Assembly (NCBI GenBank): GCA_963995525.1
Contig: OZ023210.1
Coordinates: 28,647,249-28,711,248 of the forward strand
Length of the DNA stretch: 64,000 bases
Source: Escarpia spicata
Lineage: Eukaryota > Annelida > Polychaeta > Sabellida > Siboglinidae
Reading direction: 5' to 3'
The position numbers and the translations under genes were made by a program. Under the pieces are notes generated by a model. That model was not told where the DNA came from, made no database searches, and saw nothing but the letters and a program-made list of their open reading frames with translations. This document shows positions 57,601-64,000 of the stretch, one piece after another (within the stretch, counting starts at the first letter, position 1; each line of letters begins with the position of its first letter).

Positions 57601-58027
57601 TCGGAACAGGAAATTCCTGCGCAAGTTCAGCCCAGTTCACTACGACCGGCCGCCAACCCGATCGATCTATGACGACCTAGCAACCCGCGTCACCGTACCA
57701 ACACCCGTCGTGACACCGCAACTACCTGACCTCGATAACGACCCTGCGACACCTGCGACGCAGACGGGGCACACACCGCCACCGACACTGACGTCAGCGA
57801 GAACACCCCAGCGCAAGACACCGCCCGCTGCAGTCACGCCTGCAACCCCAGGACGAGACACACCGAGGCGCGCGATCCTCCAGACGCCACCACCAGCCCC
57901 AGAGACCCCGAGATCTCCACCCCCATCGGAGCCTGACGTGGAACCACCAGCACCAGCAATTGGTCAACGACGATCCACCAGAGCGACCAGCGTGCCTACC
58001 TGGCATAAGGACTACTCCATGGGATAG
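54479..58027 (+). CDS. Pol polyprotein (inner Ty3/gypsy)
   Basis: 1182 residues in the +1 frame relative to gag. Protease active site ADTGCQSCLIG at the start; RT about 190-370 with the catalytic motif KCVDDTLLW; RNase H about 450-600 (CIATDWSKEGIGFWLF); integrase about 730-1030 with an H-H-C-C finger (LHAAHQG to CEHCHRM) and the core motifs GVHYLVTVDRYSNWP, SDGGPEF and CRAEIGVKTMKR. The residue usually Asp at the start of the integrase core reads Gly here (CSGFF), so integrase is probably inactive. A Pro/Thr-rich tail follows. Confidence 0.88.
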   Translation: MADTGCQSCLIGIGVTQQMGLSTKDFIPVSMTMKAANNKGIRILGAVVVRFAGNSGTRRLETRQIAYVTDTSDRIFLSRAACVDLGMISDKFPTLGEVNLATSELCDCPRRAEPPTKPTTLPMPATEANRETLQKHLLRIYAQSTFNTCPHPPLPRMTGPPLRLILDEDATPVAHHTPIPVAIHWQDEVKAGLDQDVRLGVLEEVPIGTPVTWCHRMVICAKKNGKRRRTIDFQALNKHAFRETHHTQSPFHQARRIPNGKRKTVFDAWNGYHSVPLHEDDRHKTTFVTPWGRYRYLSAPQGYIASGDGYTRRYDEIVADIGDKTKCVDDTLLWSDTIEESYFQAVQWLDICGRNGIILNPEKFVFSAPTADFAGFTITMTDVRPCSRYLEAIRDFPQPRNITDVRSWFRLVNQVAYAFSMAERMHPFRKLLKNGERFKWSPELEDIFRESKDVIVQEIERGVRIFDKTKPTCIATDWSKEGIGFWLFQKHCRCSPIRPFCCNDGWKITLVGSRFTHAAESRYAPIEGEALAVADALDKARYFVLGCDNLIVAVDHKPLLKLLADRALDDIPNPRLRNLKEKILRYRFRITHVPGMKNKAADAMSRRPVGTALPSLMNLPDDNAAIVNHLPSSMHTNVLSLLRRVEPDDDDDDDVEEDNLTWCAAGLESLRSVTWDLVREATSSDVDVHTLEEMATDGIPDSKIEMPETIRDYRQYRENITSTDGVILYKDRVIIPPSLRGEILSTLHAAHQGVSMMTARAESSVFWPGISADISTTRKNCEHCHRMAPSQPGAPPIPPIPVVYPFQAVCSGFFVHRGVHYLVTVDRYSNWPIISQSTGGATGLINHLRRAFVTPEELASDGGPEFTSTETRSFLHRWGVHHRLSSVAFPHSNCRAEIGVKTMKRLITDNTGPKGELDTDAVQIAILQYRNTPDPDTKISPAMCVFGRPTRDFIPIIPGKYRPHETLKAREEALRKRHIRTAETWAEHTKRLPPLAVGDLVRVQNQTGHHLNKWDKTGSIVEVRQHDQYAIKIDGSGRVTLRNRKFLRKFSPVHYDRPPTRSIYDDLATRVTVPTPVVTPQLPDLDNDPATPATQTGHTPPPTLTSARTPQRKTPPAAVTPATPGRDTPRRAILQTPPPAPETPRSPPPSEPDVEPPAPAIGQRRSTRATSVPTWHKDYSMG

Positions 58028-58079
58028 TCAATAAACATTTATCAGCCTTTATCCAGTAGCATAAAGACTCGGTGGGAGA

Positions 58080-58268
58080 TAGAGAACATTATAACCGGTC
58101 CCTTGCTTCCGCATAATAACCGGTCCCTTATACCAGTGCGCATGCGCTACTAGAAATGGAACCATTACACACTCGCATTTCAACCTGTTCAATACTTGTT
58201 TAGTTATTGTCATTTCACGCTTTCTCTTTAGTAAAGTGACTGAACAAATGGAACTCTGTTCTTATTTA
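58080..58268 (+). repeat. 3' LTR of the inner element
   Basis: 189 bp, differing from the 5' LTR at only a few positions seen, suggesting a fairly recent insertion. Followed by the GTACG duplication. Confidence 0.9.
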
Positions 58269-58273
58269 GTACG

Positions 58274-58719
58274 CAACGAATCAGAGCGGCACCGATCGAT
58301 TACTTGATCTCTGATGTACTCATCGACATTGTTCCCGTAATCGATGATGCCATCTGTCGTAACCGTGTTACGAACTGCCCGACGGTTTCGCCTGCATGCT
58401 GTTCAACGCGATGAAACATGTGCCTGTTGTACGGGACGTTTGATTTAGGCGTGAAATAGTCCGTCAGTAGTTCTTTTGTCTTTTGAAACGACGACGACGT
58501 ACCTGATTCTGTTTCGGGGAATGTATCATAAATGTCCTGTACGCCTTCGCCCGCGGTGTGTAACAGCAAATCACGTTTTTGCTTGTCATCGGTGCATCCT
58601 GACGCACTGGCCATCCTGTCAAAGTTTCGTATCCACTTTTTCCAACGTTCAGCCGTTGCCGAAGGCTCGTTTTGTGCATCGAAGGTCGGTAGTTGGGCCA
58701 CATTGATCGGAACAGCCAT
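58274..58719 (-). pseudogene. Gag 5' part (outer element)
   Basis: ATG at 58719, 68 bp inside the 5' LTR. Encodes a capsid-like segment (NEPSATAERWKKWIRNFDRM, KRDLLLHTAGEGVQDIYDTF, HMFHRVEQHAGETVGQFVTR), typical of Ty3/gypsy gag. A frame disturbance near 58305 is followed by the inner insertion at 58273. Confidence 0.8.
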
Positions 58720-58787
58720 GGTGATTCGGTACGGTAGGCGGTTGCTTACTTGTAGGTTTAGCAGGTTCGCTTAATTCTCGTCGCCAT

Positions 58788-58957
58788 TGTATGATTGCTG
58801 CTTTTAAATTAAACACACCATTTATCAGACTGAACGAAACATGACCGTCGTTTATTATCTAATCCGACCAGCACCGGAGAAATCCGAAGCCAACGGGATC
58901 CGTCCGTAATACATAGGCTACGTAAGTATATAACATGCAGGGAGCGGCTATATTACA
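58788..58957 (-). repeat. 5' LTR of the outer element
   Basis: 170 bp, followed by ATATC. The last 67 bp were copied again at 59354-59420 by a later tandem duplication. Confidence 0.88.
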
Positions 58958-59810
58958 ATATCAAGACCCATATTTTTATATTTTAGTATAGACAGACAGT
59001 AGCTGTCATGTGTGCCAAATGTCACAATGCTTTGGCAAGTAGCTGTCATGTGTGACATATCACATAAATAAAGAAGTGGAGATTTACATTGATACAGTAC
59101 ACATGGGTAAATTTATGTCTGCAAATTAGTGCAGATATTTTATTGTGACATTCATTGATATACCATCACTTCTCTGGTAAACATCATTGTGTTCTTCACA
59201 AACAAACCAGTCATGCCCATGTTCACTGTTCATGCAGTGTGAACATAACATTTACATGTCTATCACATACAGACTTATTCGTAAATTATCTTAACATGAA
59301 ATAATCCAGGTTTTGTAGTATTATACATATAAGATTGTGAAGCACACACAAGTCAACGGGATCCGTCCGTAATACATAGGCTACGTAAGTATATAACATG
59401 CAGGGAGCGGCTATATTACAATATCAAGACCCATATTTTTATATTTTAGTATAGACAGACAGTAGCTGTCATGTGTGCCAAATGTCACAATGCTTTGGCA
59501 AGTAGCTGTCATGTGTGACATATCACATAAATAAAGAAGTGGAGATTTACATTGATACAGTACACATGGGTAAATTTATGTCTGCAAATTAGTGCAGATA
59601 TTTTATTGTGACATTCATTGATATACCATCACTTCTCTGGTAAACATCATTGTGTTCTTCACAAACAAACCAGTCATGCCCATGTTCACTGTTCATGCAG
59701 TGTGAACATAACATTTACATGTCTATCACATACAGACTTATTCGTAAATTATCTTAACATGAAATAATCCAGGTTTTGTAGTATTATACATATAAGATTG
59801 TGAAGCACAC
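58891..59810. repeat. 463-bp-period tandem duplication
   Basis: 58891-59347 and 59354-59810 appear identical by eye (457 bp each), joined by a 6-bp ACAAGT filler. Each copy starts with the last 67 bp of the outer LTR and continues into flanking AT-rich DNA, including the ATATC target duplication. It happened after the LTR element inserted. Confidence 0.88.
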
Positions 59811-60778
59811 ATTTACACATATGACACTTTATCAATATAGTAACCATGTACTCATGTGAAATTTGAAGTTACGTCTATAATGCAATAATGAAAGTAAAGT
59901 TAAACAAGGCTATATTTGACAATTTATATATGAACAATATAAGTTAAACGATTAAATCCTACGTATTGTGTAGACATATATATGATTGTCCATAAGAAAA
60001 CAATTATAATTTCTCAACACCTACCCAACTACAGTACTTTATAAATAGGTCTGAAAAGTACAATCTATTTGAAAATTAAAATGTTAACATGTCACTACAT
60101 TGAAATGTACATACTTCATAACATAAACAGTAATACTGTTTAACATGTGTACAATTGTAGTACATTCTATGCACAGAGGAGGAATTACAGTAATATTATT
60201 ATTAAATGTGACAATAAGGTAGTTAACATGTCACTAGTTGTAACTACAGTTATATTTAAATAATTCACACACATCTTGACAAATTCAAACAAATCGCTTA
60301 CTTTGGTGCCTTATGATGATTTCATCACCACTGCATTATCTAACAAGATAAAGTCCTTAAAGAAAATAAACAAAATATGTTACTAAATATATACAAAGAA
60401 ATGCTGTTTAAAAAACCCAACTGAAATCTTAATAATGAAATGCCAGTGGTTCATGAACATCAATGAACATAGAAAGAGACATGTGGAAGTTGACAACTGT
60501 TCACTGACAATGAAACAAAGATAGAAAGAGGCTTTAGGAAACATTTAAATACTAATGTACAAATTGAATAAATATGAATCGTTGAAGGTCAAACCATAAT
60601 ATTATTTGATTGTCCGGTTATGAAATATTAACCATCGTATACAATACACACAATACTACAAAGATCATTTTAAGTAAGAAATAAGCATGTAATAAACATG
60701 TAATGGAATAAGTTGTATATTTCAAGTGTAGAGACAGACAAATGAGGTATAATCAGAATGTTCATTGACTTCCTACTT
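59811..60778. other. AT-rich noncoding DNA
   Basis: No gene or repeat recognised. Probably part of, or flanking, the Harbinger-like element. Confidence 0.5.
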
Positions 60779-61470
60779 ACTCATTATTGTCATCAAACCT
60801 TGGGCATCCATCTGGATGTTCATTACATTGAATCATATCCTCTGTTAACATGTTATGTAGAGCACAAGCAGCAGTTATTATGCGAAATATGATAATTAAG
60901 TTCACATTCTGACTATCCTTGATTCGTCTGAATCTACACTACAACGAAATGCATTCTATGTAATAACACGTGATTGACATACAGCTGAATTTCTTAGACT
61001 TTAGTCATGAGTCAGTGTGCCGTTATCCCTGAGCTGTGTAACAATGCAAGGAAAGTCATGATAAATATATGCACTGTCGCCAAGGAGTTATCCATTTATC
61101 TCCCAGGCGATGCTGTCTGGCACTGTAAATGTGAAACATTCTTGCATCGTGTACTCTACCTGGGGGACCAACAAACACATCAATGAATTTGGCACTTTCA
61201 TCACATATGCCTTGTAGAAGAACAGAATAATAAACCTTTCAAAAAAAGTAATCCAAAATTTCGCAAAAAGTGTTTGTGTTTGCCATGTACCACAAGAATA
61301 AGACAGCTTTCTTCTCAATGGGTATTCGTGGCATTCCTGCATATTCAACGGGTGTGTCGTGGCCTGTTTCGAGAAGAAAGTTCATTAAGCGTTTGAACTA
61401 GGTATTGTTGAGACGCATGTGTCTGCTGAAGATGTGTTCGTCCATCACAAGTAACAGGTCAGAATGAACC
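60779..61470 (-). pseudogene. PIF/Harbinger (HARBI1-like) transposase remnant
   Basis: Minus-strand pieces: MPRIPIEKKAVLFLWYMANT then NTFCEILDYFF (about 61335-61245), SAKFIDVFVGPPGRVHDARM then FHIYSARQHRLGDKW (about 61205-61095), GDSAYIYHDFPCIV with a likely catalytic Asp (about 61070), and at the end ITAACALHNMLTEDM (about 60890-60845). The segment that should carry the first catalytic Asp between the first two pieces is missing, and stops and shifts occur. This is a dead Harbinger nuclease-transposase. Confidence 0.78.
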
Positions 61471-61659
61471 CATCTTCACAACCATCACCGGATGCCGGTC
61501 TTCTCGTAAACGTACAGCAAACAATCTTCTGAAAAAAGGATTTACACACACTTAACATAATAATTCAAATTGTAGTAACACAAGTAATACATTTGTAAAG
61601 GGCAAACTTTCTTATTTTATTTATTATAAAGGTAAATCAAATGAATCTGATATCAACAT

Positions 61660-62190
61660 ATATGTTTTGTAGCCTGCGCACTTCAGTGTTCACACCTAGA
61701 CTACTGCATTCAGGCATGGCGCCCATTAAAAAAAAAGATATAGACTTATTAGAAAAGGTGCAACGTAGGGCGACCATTATGATTTAAGATTTAAGTCACT
61801 TAGATTACCAAAGACAGTTAAGAGTGCTAAATATCACGACTCTGGAGACTAGACGACTGCGTGCTGATTTATTGGAAGTTTATAAAATATTCAACGGGTT
61901 AGAGCGTATTCTTCCTGCAGATTTCTTTGTTATGGAAAATAAACAGACCAAAACAAGAGGGTACCCTTTCAAAATAACCAAAGTGCACTCAAGATTAGAT
62001 ATACGCATATACTCCTTTACTCAATGGATAGTTAACGACTGGAATAGACTTCCGGAAGCAGCAGTTTTGTCCAAAAACATTAACCAAGTCAAGGGACACA
62101 TTGACAAATATTTACGCAATAGGGCGGAGGATTACACGAGTCAACGTTTGACTCCCTTCCTCGTCAACTCCTTGACTACTACGTAGAAGA
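61660..62190 (+). mobile_element. CR1/Jockey-like LINE 3' end
   Basis: Plus-strand RT C-terminal region: KKDIDLLEKVQRRAT with a frame break at about 61785, then LNITTLETRRLRADLLEVYK, IFNGLERILPADFFV and SFTQWIVNDWNRLPEAAV (about 62010-62065). The earlier RT motifs are absent. Confidence 0.75.
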
Positions 62191-62400
62191 GGAGGATTCA
62201 AGGTAAATGTTATGAATTAACACCCATGTAATTGTAAAACTTACTGCAATTTTAATATATACTAATATGAGTTATAATTAGGGATAACAGTAATGTGATA
62301 GTAAAATATACAGTTGTAGCTCTGCCTTGGCCTTAGGCTTAGCCTTTGGTTGTCGCGTAAAATAATTAGAACTAGGAAAATAATGGATAGTAGTTAACTT

Positions 62401-63655
62401 AATGGACGTTTCGTGAAAGACCTCGCCCGATTCACGAAGCCACTCAACGAACTCCTCTGCAAGGACATCGTGTGGGTGTGGGGAAGCGTGCATGAGAAGG
62501 CGTTCGCTGAATTGAAACAGATGACATCGTCTATTCCTGTACTCACATTCTACGACGTGAAACTACCCACAGTCATATGTGCAGACGCAAGTGGATACGG
62601 CCTCGGTGCCGTTCTGATGCAAGTCCATGACCACCAGATGATGCCTGTGGCGTATTGTTCCAGAACGTTGACGAAAGCGGAGATGGGATATGCGGCCATT
62701 GAGAAAGAGTGTCTGGCGTGTACGTGGGCGTGCGAAAAGTTTGACCGATATCTGATGGGGTTGGAGAAGATCAAGTTGTTGACAGACCACAAACCTCTCA
62801 TCCCGTTGATCAACTCTCGTGATATCGACCAGACACCGATTCGGTGTCAGCGCTTGTTGCTTCGCCTGATGCGATTCAACATCGTCGCAGAGCATGTGCC
62901 TGGTAAAGACCAGGTGATCGCAGATACTCTGTCACGACAACCTCTACAGTGCGACCAGCGACTGGACTCTGTGGATGCCGTGCAGTCGTACGTCGAGGGT
63001 ATGCTATCGACAGTGCCCGTGCTTGACTCAATGCTACGACGCATTCGCGACGCCACGGAAAGCGACGACGCATTTCAGAGAGTCATCGCGTACACGTCTG
63101 GGGGTTGGCCACGACACATCTCGCAGGCAGACGAATGCTTGCGCGATCTGTACCACGTTCGGTCAGAGTTGAGTGTCGTGAAAGGAATCCTCGTGCGTGC
63201 TCGCAGGATCGTCGTCCCGCAGTCGTTGCGCAGCGAGATCCTCGAGAAGATCCACAGTGGTCACCAAGGGATCACGAAGTGTCGCGCGCGAGCTAACGAG
63301 ACAGTTTGGTGGCCGGGCTTGTCGAAGTCGATTGAGAGCCTGGTAGCGCGTTGTGCTGTCTGTCAAACGAAGAGATCCTCACAGTCGAGAGAGCCTCTCA
63401 AGAGCACCCCGATGCCCGACCGTCCATGGCAGAAAGTCGGTGCAGACTTGTTCGACTTCCGGGGTAAAACCTACATCGTCATGATCGACTATTACAGTCG
63501 ATACACCGAAGTCTCACATCTTAGCAACACATCTTCATCAGCCGTGATTGCGAAGATAAAAGATGTGAATGCACGATGGGGCCATCCAGATATCCTATTT
63601 ACAGACAACGGACCGCAGTTCAAGTCCCGCGAGTTCGCAGCGTTTACGAATGATG
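62401..63655 (+). pseudogene. Pol RNase H-integrase frame, frameshifted
   Basis: First open part of the truncated pol. The frame breaks after AAFTND; the following sequence is readable only one base over. The connection to RNase H and the linker (GWPRHISQADECLRDLYHVR) are of the usual length. Without RT start and LTR it is not autonomous. Confidence 0.8.
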
Positions 63656-64000
63656 CGTGCGCTCATCAACCACGTGACCAGCAGTCCCTACTTCGCTCAG
63701 TCGAACGGGGAAGCGGAGAGGGCTGTACAGGTCGCGAAGAAACAGCTCGCGCAGGACGATCCGACGAAGGCGTTGATGGTGTACCGCGCGACACCTATTG
63801 CCGCAACAGGGTACAGCCCTGCAGAACTCATGATGGGCAGGCGTATGAAAACGACCGTACCGATACTGCCTGAGTTACTACAACCGAACTGGCCGGACTA
63901 CGAGTCCGCCTTCAACAACGACGAGGCGACGAAGCGGGTGTACGGACACCACTACGACCGTCACCACGGCGCGAAGCAGCTACCACCTCTTCAGCCGGGC
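62401..64000 (+). mobile_element. 5'-truncated Ty3/gypsy pol, open at the window edge
   Basis: Begins abruptly inside the RT connection domain (GRFVKDLARFTKPLNELL). Continues through RNase H (VICADASGYGLGAVLM, LTDHKPLIPL, HVPGKDQVIADTLSR), then integrase: finger (IHSGHQGITKCRAR, CAVCQTKRSS), catalytic Asp in VGADLFDFRGKTYIVMIDYY, Asp in FTDNGPQFKS. A frameshift at about 63650 moves the rest (YFAQSNGEAERAV with the Glu, VYRATPIAATGYSPAELMMG) to the next frame, up to 64000. No LTR is in view. Confidence 0.85.

Larger units (their letters stand above)
53053..58268 (+). mobile_element. Inner Ty3/gypsy retrotransposon
   Basis: LTRs of 189 bp at 53053-53241 and 58080-58268, nearly identical. 5-bp target duplication GTACG at 53048-53052 and 58269-58273. 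LTR ends are TA...TA, not the usual TG...CA. Gag and pol overlap in different frames. GC-rich codon use contrasts with the AT-rich host. A purine tract GGTGGGAGA precedes the 3' LTR. The element splits the gag of the outer LTR element in the opposite orientation, so it is the younger insertion. Confidence 0.92.
50803..58957 (-). mobile_element. Outer Ty3/gypsy-type LTR element lacking RT
   Basis: LTRs of 170 bp at 50803-50972 and 58788-58957 (TG...CA ends) and a 5-bp target duplication ATATC (50798-50802, 58958-58962). Minus-strand internal order: gag (58719 to 58274, continuing 53047 to 52702), a partial protease-like segment, then integrase. RT and RNase H are missing, so it is internally deleted. 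Gag is split by the inner element. Purine-rich tract GTAGAGAGGGA abuts the 3' LTR. Confidence 0.88.

Overview
The window is metazoan nuclear DNA: AT-rich, full of introns, microsatellites and eukaryotic transposons, with no operons or bacterial-type genes. The mix of TEs (Penelope-like, several LINE groups, Ty3/gypsy, pogo-like, piggyBac, PIF/Harbinger, hAT-like MITEs) and the CUB/EphR-like receptor suggest a marine invertebrate, perhaps a mollusc or other lophotrochozoan. The sequence alone does not settle the species.

The one convincing host gene lies on the minus strand and fills positions 1 to about 39,950. I rebuilt 24 exons by hand from splice sites, reading phase and domain homology. 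In order they encode a short linker (two tiny exons), six CUB domains each split over two exons, five EphR-like (GCC2/GCC3) cysteine modules, one EGF-like module, two more EphR-like modules, one transmembrane helix, and a cytoplasmic tail with a PPPY motif that runs off the left edge. All first-half CUB exons are 2 mod 3 in length and all second halves 1 mod 3. All EphR-like and EGF exons are symmetric phase 1-1. The product is inferred to be a type I cell-surface protein. Its signal-peptide exon was not found.

The introns are packed with mobile DNA. 5.5-8.3 kb: a pogo-like transposon with a Psq-type N-terminus and arrays of subterminal motifs. 9.4-11.1 kb: a CR1/L2-like LINE. 13.7-14.4 kb: hAT-like MITE copies. 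17.2-19.1 kb: a Penelope-like element whose RT is interrupted by a 16-copy, 32-bp minisatellite. 19.8-21.3 kb: a cluster of near-perfect palindromes around a LINE 3' end. 21.6-24.8 kb: a 3.15-kb TIR element with a transposase-like pseudogene I cannot place in a named superfamily. 25.3-26.1 kb: a Rex1-like LINE. 27.0-27.6 kb: an inverted-repeat element. 30.1-34.8 kb: LINE and Penelope fragments. A 378-bp block holding a CUB exon was copied in inverted orientation from about 25.0 kb to 3.6-4.0 kb.

From 43 kb rightward the window is almost entirely nested transposons. A LINE with endonuclease and RT (43.2-46.4 kb) is interrupted by a hAT-like MITE. An element with 575-bp inverted arms (47.3-50.4 kb) carries a 1.09-kb piggyBac insertion in one arm, and the other arm keeps the empty TTAA site. 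A minus-strand LTR element lacking RT/RNase H (50.8-59.0 kb) is split in its gag by a plus-strand Ty3/gypsy element (53.05-58.27 kb). Both LTR elements have 5-bp target duplications. A 463-bp-period tandem duplication beginning in the outer LTR follows. The right end has a decayed PIF/Harbinger transposase, a LINE 3' end and a 5'-truncated Ty3/gypsy pol running off the right edge.

All exon boundaries, TSDs and repeat alignments were read by eye. No searches were run.
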